Of a stretch of 64,000 nucleotides of DNA, positions 51,073-61,226 are shown one piece after another; positions within the stretch are counted from its first letter, which is position 1; each line of letters begins with the position of its first letter. The translations under genes were made by a program, and so were the position numbers. The notes under the pieces are model-generated. The model had not been told where the DNA came from and did no database searches. It saw only the letters and a program-made list of their open reading frames with translations. Source of the DNA: Klebsiella africana (GTDB taxonomy: Bacteria; Pseudomonadota; Gammaproteobacteria; Enterobacterales; Enterobacteriaceae); the NCBI RefSeq assembly GCF_020526085.1, contig NZ_CP084874.1, positions 3,224,001 through 3,288,000 of the forward strand, given 5' to 3'.

Positions 51073-51468
51073 ATGAAACGCACGTTATTTGCCGTGATGG
51101 CCCTGCTGGCCAGCGGCGCGGCGCTGGCGGACGAGTGCAGCAACGCCAATACCCAAACCGAAATGAATCAGTGCGCGGCCGCGCAGTTTCAGGCGGCCGA
51201 TAAAAAACTGAATGACACCTGGCAGCAGGCCCTGCAGCGGGCGGTGGGTAAACAACAGACATTACTGAAGCAGGCGCAGCAGGCATGGATCGCCCTGCGC
51301 GACGCCGATTGCGCCTTTCTCGCGTCCGGCGCCGAAGGCGGCAGCATGCAGCCGATGCTGGTTAGCCAGTGCATGACCGATAAGAGCGTGGAGCGGGAGT
51401 CATTCCTCGCCTCGCTGCTGCAGTGCGAGGATGGCGATCAAAGCTGTCCACTGCCGCCGGCCAATTAA
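51073..51468 (+). CDS. LprI-type (DUF1311) periplasmic protein
   Basis: A 131-aa secreted protein: Sec signal MKRTLFAVMALLASGAALA, then a DUF1311/LprI domain with paired cysteines (DECSN, MNQCA, DADCAF, SQCMTD, QCEDGD, QSCPLP). LprI of Mycobacterium inhibits lysozyme; a similar role is plausible but untested. A GGGAGCAG ribosome site precedes it. A terminator lies right before it, so transcription probably starts inside that gap or reads through. Its stop overlaps the rutR stop by 4 bp. Confidence 0.85.
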   Translation: MKRTLFAVMALLASGAALADECSNANTQTEMNQCAAAQFQAADKKLNDTWQQALQRAVGKQQTLLKQAQQAWIALRDADCAFLASGAEGGSMQPMLVSQCMTDKSVERESFLASLLQCEDGDQSCPLPPAN

Positions 51469-52103
51469 CGGACGCGAATACCTTCGATAATCATCCGCTG
51501 GACATTGTCGACCGTTTGTTCAAAAAAGGCTGCATCCTGCAGCGTGGCGCCGGTGACCGCCTCCACCTGGGTGGCGAAGTCGGCGTAATGCTGAGTGGTG
51601 GCCCAGATCATAAAGATTAAATGCTGCGGATCGACCGGCGCCAGCTTGCCGCGGTCGATCCAGCCGGAGACAATTGCCGATTTCTCATCGACCAGCGCTT
51701 TCAGGTCCCCGGTCAGTTCGCCCATCAGCAGCGGCGCTCCCTGCAGCATCTCGAGGCAGAAAAGCTTCGAGGCCTGGGGGTGATCGCGGGACACCTCCAG
51801 CTTCAGGCGAATATATTCGCGGATCGCTACCAGCGGGCTGATATCCTCACGAAACGCCTTCAGCGGCGCCAGCCAGATAGCGAGGATCTGCTGCAGGACA
51901 GCCACATACAGCGCCTCTTTCGAAGGGTAGTAATAGAGCAGATTGGTTTTCGATACCCCGGCGCGCTCAGCCACCTGCTCCAGTCGCGTACCGTGAATCC
52001 CAAATTGCGAAAATGCCTCCAGCGCGGCGGCCAGGATGGCCTCCTTTTTGGCGCTTACCGCTTGTGAACGTTTACCGGTTTTTTTCGCGGCGCCCTGTGC
52101 CAT
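51465..52103 (-). CDS. rutR: TetR-family repressor RutR
   Basis: RutR represses the rut operon and relieves it when uracil or thymine binds. The 212-aa protein has an HTH at about residues 20-60 (AILAAALEAFSQFGIHGTRLEQVAERAGVSKTNLLYYYPSKEAL). Length equals E. coli RutR. It is divergent from rutA. Confidence 0.96.
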   Translation of the reverse strand: MAQGAAKKTGKRSQAVSAKKEAILAAALEAFSQFGIHGTRLEQVAERAGVSKTNLLYYYPSKEALYVAVLQQILAIWLAPLKAFREDISPLVAIREYIRLKLEVSRDHPQASKLFCLEMLQGAPLLMGELTGDLKALVDEKSAIVSGWIDRGKLAPVDPQHLIFMIWATTQHYADFATQVEAVTGATLQDAAFFEQTVDNVQRMIIEGIRVR

Positions 52104-52208
52104 ACATCCTCTCCTTCAGTTGACGCCTCCAGCATAGCAAAAGCCCTGCGTCGACACGACCCCGTGCACCCTGATTGCGCATGACTGCCGTTTTTTCGTG
52201 CACTGATT

Positions 52209-52224
52209 TTGACCATCCAGTCCA
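52209..52224. promoter_or_regulatory. RutR-like operator
   Basis: TTGACCA-TC-CAGTCCA matches one full half of the RutR box TTGACCA-N2-TGGTCAA and about four of seven bases in the other half. It lies between rutR and the rutA promoter. Confidence 0.6.
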
Positions 52225-52288
52225 CTTTTTTATCATCCTTTTTAGCAACTCAAAAATAACACATTAATAACATTGGCTTTTATAAAAC

Positions 52289-52304
52289 TGGCATCACCTT
52301 TGCT
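52289..52304 (+). promoter_or_regulatory. sigma-54 promoter of rutA
   Basis: TGGCAT-N5-TTGCT fits the -24/-12 consensus TGGCAC-N5-TTGCW. The start codon of rutA is 85 bp further. In E. coli the rut operon is NtrC-dependent under nitrogen limitation. Confidence 0.8.
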
Positions 52305-52388
52305 TTACCTTTTCTGCGAGGTGGTCCAGGGAGAGGCAGGATGCCGCACCACCGCAATTCCATCTTCCATGACTGCAGAGAGGTAGGT

Positions 52389-53480
52389 ATGAAAATTGGT
52401 GTTTTCGTTCCCATTGGCAACAACGGCTGGCTGATCTCCACCCATGCCCCGCAGTATATGCCGACCTTTGAACTGAATAAGGCCATCGTGCAGAAGGCCG
52501 AGCACTACCATTTCGACTTCGCGCTCTCCATGATCAAGTTGCGCGGCTTCGGCGGGAAAACCGAATTCTGGGATCACAACCTGGAGTCCTTCACCCTGAT
52601 GGCCGGTCTGGCCGCGGTGACCTCGAAGATCCAGATCTACGCCACCGCCGCCACCCTGACGCTGCCGCCGGCGATTGTCGCCCGGATGGCCTCCACTATC
52701 GATTCCATCTCCGGCGGCCGGTTTGGCGTCAATCTGGTGACCGGCTGGCAAAAGCCGGAATATGACCAGATGGGCATGTGGCCGGGAGATGACTATTTCG
52801 CCAGCCGCTATGACTATCTCACTGAATACGTTCAGGTGCTTCGTGACCTGTGGGGTACCGGGCGCAGCGACTTCAAAGGCGACTACTTCACCATGAACGA
52901 CTGCCGGGTCAGCCCGCGCCCGTCGCAGCCGATGAAGGTGATCTGCGCCGGGCAGAGCGATGCCGGGATGGCCTTCTCCGCCCAGCACGCGGACTACAAC
53001 TTTTGCTTTGGCAAAGGGGTCAACACGCCAACGGCCTTTGCCCCGACCGCCGCACGCATGATGCAGGCGGCGGAAAAAACCGGCCGCGACGTGGGGTCCT
53101 ATGTGCTGTTCATGGTGATCGCCGACGAAACCGACGAAGCGGCGCGCGCCAAATGGGAGCATTACAAAGCCGGCGCCGATGAAGAAGCGCTGGCGTGGCT
53201 CACCGAGCAAAGTCAGAAAGACACCCGCTCCGGCAGCGATACCAACGTGCGCCAGATGGCCGACCCCACCTCGGCGGTCAACATTAACATGGGTACCCTT
53301 GTCGGATCGTATGCCAGCGTCGCGCGGATGCTCGATGAAGTGGCGGGCGTGCCCGGCACCGACGGCGTGCTGCTGACCTTTGATGATTTTCTTGCCGGCA
53401 TCGACGCCTTTGGCGAACGCATTCAGCCGCTGATGCGCTGCCGGGACCACATTGCTCCTGTTACCCGTGAGGTGGCCTGA
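52389..53480 (+). CDS. rutA: pyrimidine monooxygenase RutA
   Basis: RutA is an FMN-dependent (luciferase-like) monooxygenase that opens the uracil ring to a ureidoacrylate product. The 363-aa protein begins [17 protein letters not shown], with [22 protein letters not shown] core and [17 protein letters not shown]. The start at 52389 follows GAGAGG; the open frame upstream is not conserved. First of the seven-gene rut operon; its stop overlaps the rutB start by one base. Confidence 0.96.
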   Translation: MKIGVFVPIGNNGWLISTHAPQYMPTFELNKAIVQKAEHYHFDFALSMIKLRGFGGKTEFWDHNLESFTLMAGLAAVTSKIQIYATAATLTLPPAIVARMASTIDSISGGRFGVNLVTGWQKPEYDQMGMWPGDDYFASRYDYLTEYVQVLRDLWGTGRSDFKGDYFTMNDCRVSPRPSQPMKVICAGQSDAGMAFSAQHADYNFCFGKGVNTPTAFAPTAARMMQAAEKTGRDVGSYVLFMVIADETDEAARAKWEHYKAGADEEALAWLTEQSQKDTRSGSDTNVRQMADPTSAVNINMGTLVGSYASVARMLDEVAGVPGTDGVLLTFDDFLAGIDAFGERIQPLMRCRDHIAPVTREVA

Positions 53481-54190
53481 TGATTACCCTTCCCGCTCGC
53501 CCGGAATCCCTGACCTTCGCGCCGCAGCAGAGCGCGCTGATTGTTGTCGATATGCAGAACGCCTACGCCAGCCAGGGCGGCTATCTGGATCTCGCCGGCT
53601 TTGACGTCTCCGCCACCCGGCCGGTTATCGACAATATTAATACCGCCGTCGCCGCCGCCCGCGCCGCGGGCATGTTGATTATCTGGTTCCAGAATGGCTG
53701 GGATGACCAGTATGTTGAAGCTGGCGGCCCGGGCTCGCCGAACTATCACAAGTCCAACGCGCTGAAAACGATGCGTCAGCGTCCTGAGCTGCAGGGCAAA
53801 CTGCTGGCGAAAGGCGGTTGGGATTATCAGCTGGTGGATGAGCTGACGCCGCAGGAAGGCGACATCGTGTTGCCGAAACCGCGCTACAGCGGCTTCTTTA
53901 ACACCCCGCTCGACAGCATTTTGCGCAGCCGCGGCATACGCCATCTGGTGTTCACCGGGATCGCCACCAACGTCTGCGTCGAATCGACGCTGCGCGATGG
54001 CTTCTTTCTCGAATACTTCGGCATCGTGCTGGAGGATGCCACCCATCAGGCCGGCCCGGCCTTCGCCCAGCAGGCGGCGCTGTTCAATATTGAAACCTTT
54101 TTCGGCTGGGTCAGTGACGTCGAGAGCTTCTGCCACGCGCTCTCCCCCGCCACCCCGCTGGCTTTAGCCAAGGAGAAACGGTATGCCTAA
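53480..54190 (+). CDS. rutB: ureidoacrylate amidohydrolase RutB
   Basis: RutB hydrolyses the ureidoacrylate from RutA. The 236-aa isochorismatase-fold enzyme has the catalytic Asp in [11 protein letters not shown] (near residue 24), a Lys in [10 protein letters not shown] and Cys in [11 protein letters not shown] (near residue 166). It overlaps rutC by 8 bp. Confidence 0.95.
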   Translation: MITLPARPESLTFAPQQSALIVVDMQNAYASQGGYLDLAGFDVSATRPVIDNINTAVAAARAAGMLIIWFQNGWDDQYVEAGGPGSPNYHKSNALKTMRQRPELQGKLLAKGGWDYQLVDELTPQEGDIVLPKPRYSGFFNTPLDSILRSRGIRHLVFTGIATNVCVESTLRDGFFLEYFGIVLEDATHQAGPAFAQQAALFNIETFFGWVSDVESFCHALSPATPLALAKEKRYA

Positions 54191-54575
54191 ACAGGTGATT
54201 ATTCCGCCAGGCACCACCACGCCGATTGCCCCCTTTGTTCCGGGGACGCTCGCCGACGGGGTGGTCTACATCTCGGGCACCCTGCCGTTTGATAAGCAAA
54301 ACAATGTGGTGCACATCGGCGACCCAAAGGCGCAAACCCGCCACGTGCTGGAGACCATCAAGAGCGTTATCGAAACGGCGGGCGGGAGTATGGCGGATGT
54401 GACTTTCAACAGCATCTTTATCACCGACTGGACAAATTACGCCGCGATTAACGAGGTCTACGCCGAGTTCTTCCCCGGCGATAAACCGGCGCGCTTTTGC
54501 ATTCAGTGCGGACTGGTGAAGCCCGATGCGCTGGTGGAAATCGCCAGCGTCGCCCATATCGGCACCCCGACATGA
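54183..54575 (+). CDS. rutC: RidA-family protein RutC
   Basis: A 130-aa RidA/YjgF-fold trimer subunit with the conserved Arg in [10 protein letters not shown] near residue 107. In the rut pathway it was proposed to remove 3-aminoacrylate peracid or related products. It is two residues longer than in E. coli. Its stop overlaps the rutD start by one base. Confidence 0.94.
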   Translation: MPKQVIIPPGTTTPIAPFVPGTLADGVVYISGTLPFDKQNNVVHIGDPKAQTRHVLETIKSVIETAGGSMADVTFNSIFITDWTNYAAINEVYAEFFPGDKPARFCIQCGLVKPDALVEIASVAHIGTPT

Positions 54576-55375
54576 TGAGGCTCAATATTGCTCCAGCCCC
54601 ATGGCCCGGTGCGCCGGTGGTGGTCCTTAGCGCCGGCCTTGGCGGGGGTGGCGGCTACTGGCTGGCGCAGCGCGCGGCGCTGGAGGAACAGTATCAGCTG
54701 GTGAGTTATGACCATAACGGGACCGGGGAGAATGCCGGTCCGCTGCCCGCCGACTACAGTATGGCGACGATGGCCGGAGAGCTGTTCAGCGCTCTGCAGG
54801 CGGCGGGGATCGCCCGCTTTGCGCTGGTGGGCCACGCCCTGGGGGCGCTGATTGGCCTGCAGCTGGCGCTCGATCATCCCGAGGCGGTGAGCGCCCTGGT
54901 GCTGGTCAACGGCTGGCTGTCGCTGTCACCGCATACCCGCCGCTGCTTCCTGGTGCGCGAGCGTCTGCTGCATGCCGGCGGCGCGCAGGCGTGGGTCGAA
55001 GCGCAACCGCTGTTTCTCTACCCGGCGGAATGGATGGCCGCGCGCCTGCCGCGCCTCGAAGCGGAAGATGCGCTTGCCATCAGCCATTTTCAGGGCAAAG
55101 AGAATCTGCTGAAGCGGCTGCAGGCCCTGAAGCAGGCTGATTTTTCACGCCGTGCGGCGGCCATCGCCTGCCCGACGCTGATTGTCAGCGCCGCTGACGA
55201 CCTGCTGGTCCCCGCCTCCTGCTCCCGCGTGCTGCAGACCGCGATCCCCGGCAGCCAGCACGTGGAAATGCCGTGGGGCGGCCATGCCTGTAACGTCACC
55301 GACGCCGATACCTTTAATACCATTTTACGCGACGGGCTGGCCGCTATGCTGCCGGTCGCCAGGGAGATCCGATGA
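54575..55375 (+). CDS. rutD: alpha/beta-hydrolase-fold protein RutD
   Basis: A 266-aa alpha/beta hydrolase, proposed to speed release of malonic semialdehyde precursors. The nucleophile elbow reads GHALG (residues 86-90), so the usual Ser is Ala88; the same is true in E. coli RutD. I start at 54575 (MRLNIAPAP), giving the E. coli length; an ATG directly upstream (54572) is equally possible. It overlaps rutE by 4 bp. Confidence 0.93.
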   Translation: MRLNIAPAPWPGAPVVVLSAGLGGGGGYWLAQRAALEEQYQLVSYDHNGTGENAGPLPADYSMATMAGELFSALQAAGIARFALVGHALGALIGLQLALDHPEAVSALVLVNGWLSLSPHTRRCFLVRERLLHAGGAQAWVEAQPLFLYPAEWMAARLPRLEAEDALAISHFQGKENLLKRLQALKQADFSRRAAAIACPTLIVSAADDLLVPASCSRVLQTAIPGSQHVEMPWGGHACNVTDADTFNTILRDGLAAMLPVAREIR

Positions 55376-55962
55376 ACGACGCGATAAACCACACAGCCTG
55401 CGAGACGCTGTTTACCCAGGCCCGGACCCACAACGGCTGGCTGGATAAACCGGTGAGCGATACGCAGCTGCAGGCCGTCTGGGACCTGATGAAAATGGGA
55501 CCCACCTCCGCCAACTGTTCGCCGGCGCGCATCGTGTTCGTGCGCAGCGCGGAAGGCAAAGAGAAACTTCGCCCGACGCTCTCCAGCGGCAATCTGCAGA
55601 AAACCATGCAGGCGCCGGTGACCGCTATCGTGGCGTGGGACAGCGCCTTTTACGACCGGCTACCGACCCTGTTTCCCCACGGTGACGCCCGCAGCTGGTT
55701 TACCTCCAGCCCGCAGCTGGCGGAAGAGACCGCGTTTCGCAACAGCTCCCTGCAGGCGGCGTACCTGATTTTCGCCTGCCGGGCGCTGGGACTCGACACC
55801 GGGCCAATGTCCGGTTTTGACCGGGAAAAAGTCGACGCGGCGTTTTTCGCCGATAACGGCTGGAAAAGCAACCTGCTGGTGAACATCGGCTATGGCGATC
55901 CCGGCAAGCTGTACGGCCGCCTGCCGCGTCTGTCCTTTGATGAAGCCTGCCTGCTGGCATAA
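55372..55962 (+). CDS. rutE: malonic semialdehyde reductase RutE
   Basis: A 196-aa nitroreductase-fold flavoprotein that reduces malonic semialdehyde to 3-hydroxypropionate. Conserved segments are [20 protein letters not shown] (about residues 39-58) and [11 protein letters not shown]. Length equals E. coli RutE. It overlaps rutD by 4 bp. Confidence 0.95.
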   Translation: MNDAINHTACETLFTQARTHNGWLDKPVSDTQLQAVWDLMKMGPTSANCSPARIVFVRSAEGKEKLRPTLSSGNLQKTMQAPVTAIVAWDSAFYDRLPTLFPHGDARSWFTSSPQLAEETAFRNSSLQAAYLIFACRALGLDTGPMSGFDREKVDAAFFADNGWKSNLLVNIGYGDPGKLYGRLPRLSFDEACLLA

Positions 55963-55972
55963 GGAGTTGGCG

Positions 55973-56467
55973 ATGGAGTTAGCAGACAAACAGAGTTTCC
56001 GTGACGCCATGGCCCACGTCGGCGCCGCGGTTAACATCATTACCACCGATGGCCCGGCGGGCCGGGCGGGGTTTACCGCCAGCGCGGTCTGCAGCGTCAC
56101 CGACGCGCCGCCGACCCTGCTGGTCTGCCTGAACCGCTCGGCCTCGGTGTGGCCGGTGTTCAGCGAACACCACACGCTGTGCGTCAATACCCTGGCGGCC
56201 GGCCAGGAGGCGCTGTCGACGCTGTTTGGCGGTAAAACGGCGATGGACGAGCGCTTTGCCGCCGCCGACTGGCAGACCGGCGCCACCGGCTGTCCGCGGC
56301 TGGAGGCGGCGCTGGTCAGCTTTGACTGCCGCATCGACCAGCGCGTCAGCGTCGGCACGCACGACATCCTGTTTTGTCACGTCGTGGCCATTACCCGTCA
56401 CCCGGAGCCCCGGGGTCTGATGTGGTTTGACCGCGGTTATCACACGCTTATGCGACCCGCTTGTTAA
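55973..56467 (+). CDS. rutF: flavin reductase RutF
   Basis: RutF supplies reduced FMN to RutA. The 164-aa protein has the flavin reductase-like fold, with [35 protein letters not shown] in the flavin-binding core (split here as recognised blocks at residues 28-62). The start at 55973 follows AAGGAG. Length equals E. coli RutF. Confidence 0.95.
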   Translation: MELADKQSFRDAMAHVGAAVNIITTDGPAGRAGFTASAVCSVTDAPPTLLVCLNRSASVWPVFSEHHTLCVNTLAAGQEALSTLFGGKTAMDERFAAADWQTGATGCPRLEAALVSFDCRIDQRVSVGTHDILFCHVVAITRHPEPRGLMWFDRGYHTLMRPAC

Positions 56468-56488
56468 CCTTTAACCCGGGATATCATC

Positions 56489-57811
56489 ATGGCACTCTTC
56501 GATTTTCCTCGCTGGAAGTTGACCTCCCCCGCCGCTGAGTCCGGCGTTGTCGCCCCCGATGAACGCTTGTCGGCCGGACAAACGCTGGTGATGGGCGTGC
56601 AGCACGCCGTTGCGATGTTCGGCGCGACGGTGCTGATGCCGTTGTTGATGGGGCTCGACCCCAACCTGTCTATTCTGATGTCGGGCGTCGGCACTCTGCT
56701 GTTCTTTGTCGTCACCGGCGGACGGGTGCCGAGCTATCTCGGCTCCAGCGCCGCTTTTGTCGGGGTGGTGATCGCCATTACCGGCTTTAACGGCCAGGGG
56801 CTGAACCCTCATCTGAGCGTCGCCCTTGGCGGGATCATCGCCTGCGGGCTGGTCTACACCCTGATTGGTCTGGTGGTGATGAAGATCGGCACCCGCTGGA
56901 TCGAGCGCCTGATGCCGCCGGTGGTGACCGGCGCGGTGGTGATGGCTATCGGCCTGAACCTGGCGCCGATTGCCGTGCGCAGCGTCTCCGCCAGCGCCTT
57001 CGACAGCTGGATGGCGGTGTTGACCGTGCTCTGCATCGGCATAGTGGCGGTATTTACCCGCGGGATGCTGCAGCGTCTGTTGATCCTGGTCGGCCTGATC
57101 GTCGCCTGCGCACTGTACGCCCTGCTGGCTAACGGCTTTGGCCTTGGCAAACCGCTGGACTTCTCCCCCCTCGCCCAGGCGGCGTGGTTCGGGCTGCCAC
57201 ACTTTACCACCCCATCCTTTAACGGTCAGGCGATGATGTTGATTGCGCCGGTCGCGGTGATCCTGGTGGCCGAGAACCTCGGGCACCTGAAGGCCGTCGC
57301 CGGAATGACCGGGCGCAATATGGACCCGTATATGGGTCGCGCCTTCGTCGGCGACGGGCTGGCGACCATGCTCTCCGGTTCGGTGGGCGGCAGCGGGGTC
57401 ACCACCTATGCGGAGAACATTGGTGTCATGGCGGTGACCAAGGTCTACTCGACGCTGGTGTTTGTTGCCGCGGCGCTGATTGCCATGCTGTTGGGTTTCT
57501 CGCCGAAGTTCGGCGCATTAATCCACACCATTCCCGGGCCGGTGATCGGCGGCGCCTCGATCGTGGTCTTTGGCCTGATCGCGGTCGCCGGGGCGCGGAT
57601 CTGGGTGCAAAACCGGGTCGACCTCAGTCAGAACAGCAATCTGATCATGGTGTCGGTGACCCTGGTGTTGGGCGCCGGGGATTTCGCGCTGTCGCTGGGC
57701 GGCTTTACGCTGGGCGGGATTGGCACCGCCACCTTCGGGGCGATCCTACTGCACGCGCTGCTTCATCGCGGGACGCGCGAAGCGAAGGAGGCCAGGGTAA
57801 CGCCGGTGTAA
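56489..57811 (+). CDS. rutG: pyrimidine permease RutG
   Basis: RutG imports uracil and other pyrimidines. The 440-aa protein is an NCS2/uracil-xanthine permease with about 14 helices; the family motif is in AVAGMTGRNMDPYMGRAFVGDG (about residues 270-290) with GSVGGSGVTTYAENIGVMAVT. It ends the rut operon and is followed by a repeat array instead of a clear terminator. Confidence 0.95.
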   Translation: MALFDFPRWKLTSPAAESGVVAPDERLSAGQTLVMGVQHAVAMFGATVLMPLLMGLDPNLSILMSGVGTLLFFVVTGGRVPSYLGSSAAFVGVVIAITGFNGQGLNPHLSVALGGIIACGLVYTLIGLVVMKIGTRWIERLMPPVVTGAVVMAIGLNLAPIAVRSVSASAFDSWMAVLTVLCIGIVAVFTRGMLQRLLILVGLIVACALYALLANGFGLGKPLDFSPLAQAAWFGLPHFTTPSFNGQAMMLIAPVAVILVAENLGHLKAVAGMTGRNMDPYMGRAFVGDGLATMLSGSVGGSGVTTYAENIGVMAVTKVYSTLVFVAAALIAMLLGFSPKFGALIHTIPGPVIGGASIVVFGLIAVAGARIWVQNRVDLSQNSNLIMVSVTLVLGAGDFALSLGGFTLGGIGTATFGAILLHALLHRGTREAKEARVTPV

Positions 57812-57872
57812 GCCACATTAGCGCGGCGTTGGCGCAGGGAGCGGTGTGGGCCTGGGTGGTGTGAGCCTGTAG

Positions 57873-57903
57873 GCCGGATAAGGCATTTATGCCGCCATCC
57901 GGC
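57873..57903. repeat. REP element downstream of rutG
   Basis: GCCGGAT ... ATCCGGC around an AAGGCATTTATGCCGCC centre forms the typical enterobacterial REP dyad. Confidence 0.75.
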
Positions 57904-57930
57904 ATCACCGTAGGTACGGAGCCTGACCAC

Positions 57931-58545
57931 CCGGCGGCGCTGCGCTGGCGCGGGCCTACAGACTGCCACGGCCTTCCGGGAAGGTCTCAGCGATTTTGAG
58001 GCTGTCAGCACCGGCAGTTTCAGCAAGAAAGGTGAATAAATTAACGGCAGGTCGTACGAACGTAGGCCGGGTAAGGCGCAGCCGCCACCCGGCATAAAAA
58101 CGACGCCGTGCCTGATGCCATCGCCCGGCGGCGCTGCGCTGGCACGGGCCTACAGACTGCCACGGCTTTCCGGGAATGTCTCAGCGATTTTGAGGCCGTC
58201 AGCACCGGCAGTTTCAGCAACAATGGTGAATAAATTAACGGCAGGTCGTATGAACGTAGGCCGGGTAAGGCGCAGCCGCCACCCGGCATAAAAGCGACGC
58301 CGTGCCTGATGCCATCGCCCGGCGGCGCTGCGCTTGCCGGGCCTACAGACTGCCCCGGCCTTCCGGGAACGTCTCAGCGATTTTGAGGCCGTAAGCACCG
58401 GCAGTTTCAGCAAGAAAGGTGAATAAATTAACGGCAGGTCGCACGAACGTAGGCCGGGTAAGGCGCAGCCGCCACCCGGCATAAAAGCGAGGCCGTGCAT
58501 GAAGCCATCGCTCGACGGCGCGGCGCTGGCGCGGGCCTGGAGACA
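57931..58545. repeat. 194-bp tandem repeat array (REP plus unique core)
   Basis: Three full units start at 57931, 58125 and 58319 with an exact 194-bp period; a degenerate partial fourth starts near 58513. Each unit has a REP-like dyad on the left (CCGGCGGCGCTGCGC), a roughly 90-bp non-palindromic core (CTCAGCGATTTTGAGG ... GAATAAATTAACGGCAGG) and a second REP dyad (GTAGGCCGGGTAAGGCGCAG). The units differ by scattered substitutions without length change. Long frames crossing it are artefacts of the GC-rich repeat. The remaining bases of the 57812-58604 gap hold nothing else. Confidence 0.88.
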
Positions 58546-58604
58546 ATCAGAGCCGGACGAGTACCAGCCAGGATAAGCGCCGCTGTAGGATCAGAAGCGT
58601 AAAA

Positions 58605-59543
58605 TTATGGCTCGCGGCGATCGGCCAGGTCAGGCAGCGGCTGCGCATCATCGTTTGTGGAAACCTGCGACGACGGTTTGCGCTTCCACTTCAGCTCGCT
58701 CACCAGCACCCCCGCGAGGATCAAGACGCAGCCGAGCAAGGCCAGCAGCGGCAGACGCTCGCCGGCCAGCCGGCCAAAAATACCGGCCCATACCGGTTCC
58801 CCGGTATAGATAAGGGTGGCCCGCGTCGGCGAGACGCTACGCTGCGCCCAGTTCATGGTCACCTGAATGATCGCGCTGAAAATCCCCAGCCCCAGCGCGA
58901 CGCCGACCAGTGTCGGCGTCAACGGCGGAACCACCTCACCGGCCGGCTTCATGGCGGCGAAAGCCACCAGCGACGCAGTCGCCAGCTGCACGACCGTCAC
59001 CCGGCGGACATCGACTTTCCCGGCCCAGGCGCTGATAAGGATAATCTCCGCCGCGATCGCCACTGCGCTCGCCAGCGTGATTATCTCCCCCACGCCAAGC
59101 GCCAGCAGATTATTTTCCGGCCCGGCCAGCAGGATCAAACCGATAAAGGCCAGCACAATCCCTATGCAGGACATCACCCCCGGCATACGGCCCAGACACA
59201 GCCACTGCAGCAGCGGCACCAGCGGCACATACATCGCCGTGATAAAGGCAGACTTACTGCTGGAGATCGACTGCAGTCCCCAGGTCTGCAGGCCATATCC
59301 CAGGGCAATCGCCACGCCAATCGCTACCCCGGCCTTCACCTCCAGCCACGTCAGACCGCGCAGGGTGCGCAGCGAAAGCAGGCCCACCGCCAGCGCGGCG
59401 GTCGCGAAACGCAAACCGACAAAAAACAGCGGCCCGCTGAGGCTCACCGCGTACTGTACGGCAAGGAACGTCCCTCCCCAGAACATGGTGATCATGATAA
59501 GGAGCGCTTCCTGGCGGGTAACGGAGAATTTTAACGAAGACAT
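58605..59543 (-). CDS. EamA/DMT-family transporter
   Basis: A 312-aa inner-membrane protein with about ten helices and two EamA repeats (residues 8-140 and 150-285). It begins MSSLKFSVTRQEALLIMITMFWGGTFLAVQYA and the second repeat includes ATLIYTGEPVWAGIFG. Members export metabolites or drugs; the substrate is unknown. The start at 59543 fits the family though its ribosome site is weak. The soluble C-terminal tail (about 25 residues) is charged. It is absent between rutG and ymdF in E. coli as I recall it. Confidence 0.88.
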   Translation of the reverse strand: MSSLKFSVTRQEALLIMITMFWGGTFLAVQYAVSLSGPLFFVGLRFATAALAVGLLSLRTLRGLTWLEVKAGVAIGVAIALGYGLQTWGLQSISSSKSAFITAMYVPLVPLLQWLCLGRMPGVMSCIGIVLAFIGLILLAGPENNLLALGVGEIITLASAVAIAAEIILISAWAGKVDVRRVTVVQLATASLVAFAAMKPAGEVVPPLTPTLVGVALGLGIFSAIIQVTMNWAQRSVSPTRATLIYTGEPVWAGIFGRLAGERLPLLALLGCVLILAGVLVSELKWKRKPSSQVSTNDDAQPLPDLADRREP

Positions 59544-59612
59544 AAGACAGCCATGACGATTAACGGGCGACCAGTGTGCAATCCGCCCGGCGGGAGCGCA
59601 ACCACCGACAGA

Positions 59613-59640
59613 TAAAAAAACCGCCGGCAGATGCCGGCGG
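59613..59640 (-). terminator. terminator of ymdF
   Basis: On the minus strand CCGCCGGCA / TGCCGGCGG is followed by seven U residues, after ymdF. Confidence 0.88.
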
Positions 59641-59705
59641 CGAGGGCGATGCGGTTGGGTCAGGGAGATTAACACCGCATCAAAGAGAACAGTGCGAGTC
59701 GCGCG

Positions 59706-59879
59706 TTAACTTTCACGGCTACCATGACTGTTTTTACCCCCTTTTTTGCCAGCCTCTGAGGCGCGCTGAGGGTCATTTTTAAAATTCCCCCCGCTATGCT
59801 GGCCACCTTTACGTCCTGCTTCTGATGCTCTTTCACGGTCTTCTGCAAAGTTACCGGAACCGCCACGATGGTTTGCCAT
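59706..59879 (-). CDS. ymdF: KGG-repeat stress protein YmdF
   Basis: A 57-aa protein beginning MANHRGGSGNFAEDRERA, with two Gly/Lys-rich KGG repeats (ASEAGRKGGQHSGG and ASEAGKKGGKNS). This is the con-10/GsiB-like family; members protect or respond to stress in stationary phase. It lies between the EamA gene and wrbA, as next to wrbA in E. coli. The longer overlapping frame at 59669-59866 is a shifted reading of the same bases. Confidence 0.92.
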   Translation of the reverse strand: MANHRGGSGNFAEDRERASEAGRKGGQHSGGNFKNDPQRASEAGKKGGKNSHGSRES

Positions 59880-60288
59880 TACTGACCTCCATTAGGTTAG
59901 ACATCATAGTGCATTACGCGGGAGCGGCGATGCCGCTGTCGTGCCGCGTATCTATAAGGTTAGTGAATGACTGTCGCTGACGTCGGCAAATGTAATATCC
60001 AGAAACAAACCCGGGCGGAAAAAGTCCCCTCGCGCCGCGAACAGCTCTTAACCGACTCTACTGGCGGAGAAAAAAAAGTCGGCAAAAATGTATCCTGATG
60101 CTACACCCTTGCCGCAGCGGCCAGAATAACGAAAGCATAGCTTCCCGCTTCTCTACCGCGCAGGCCGCGCGGCACAAGGAAAAGTAAATAATGCTGTGGC
60201 ATTTTGTTATAAATCAAACAAATGCCCGTTGGATTTGCACTCTCCGGCAGAGGCTTTATCTTTAAAGGTACCAGCTATTTTGCTGGCT

Positions 60289-60911
<623 letters not shown>

Positions 60912-60931
60912 TCTTCTGCAGGAGGAGCACT

Positions 60932-61159
60932 ATGCCAACTCAAGAAGCAAAAGCACATCGCGTCGGCGAATGGGCAAGTTTACGTAACACCTCGCCGGAG
61001 ATCGCCGAGGCGATTTTTGAAGTCGCCCACTATGATGAAAAACTGGCGGAGCAAATCTGGGAGGAAGGCAGCGACGAAGTGCTGGCGCTGGCCTTTGCCA
61101 AAACCGATAAAGACAGTCTGTTCTGGGGCGAACAGACGATTGAGCGTAAAAACGTCTAG
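60932..61159 (+). CDS. yccJ: YccJ-family protein
   Basis: A 75-aa acidic cytoplasmic protein, [20 protein letters not shown]..., nearly identical to E. coli YccJ. Function unknown; it is co-transcribed with wrbA in E. coli and is 20 bp downstream here, with GGAGGAG as ribosome site. A shared terminator with agp follows. Confidence 0.94.
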   Translation: MPTQEAKAHRVGEWASLRNTSPEIAEAIFEVAHYDEKLAEQIWEEGSDEVLALAFAKTDKDSLFWGEQTIERKNV

Positions 61160-61194
61160 GACATATATCCCCGCCAGGTCTCCCCCTGACCTGC

Positions 61195-61225
61195 TAAAAA
61201 ACCCGGATTGCTCCGGGTTTTTTTC
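61195..61225. terminator. bidirectional terminator yccJ / agp
   Basis: Six A, the stem ACCCGGA / TCCGGGT, then seven T, between the convergent yccJ and agp stops. Confidence 0.88.
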
Positions 61226-61226
61226 A

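Noticed and set aside
57763..58546. Repeated MPGGGCALPGLRS-like frames on the minus strand
   Set aside because: They are readings of the 194-bp REP array; the period is not a multiple of three and no ribosome sites are seen.
57812..58604. CRISPR array
   Set aside because: The 194-bp units are too long, spacers are not unique, and no cas genes are present.
59669..59866. 65-aa frame MAVPVTLQK overlapping ymdF
   Set aside because: Another reading of the same strand; ymdF in the neighbouring frame has clear homology and a KGG repeat.
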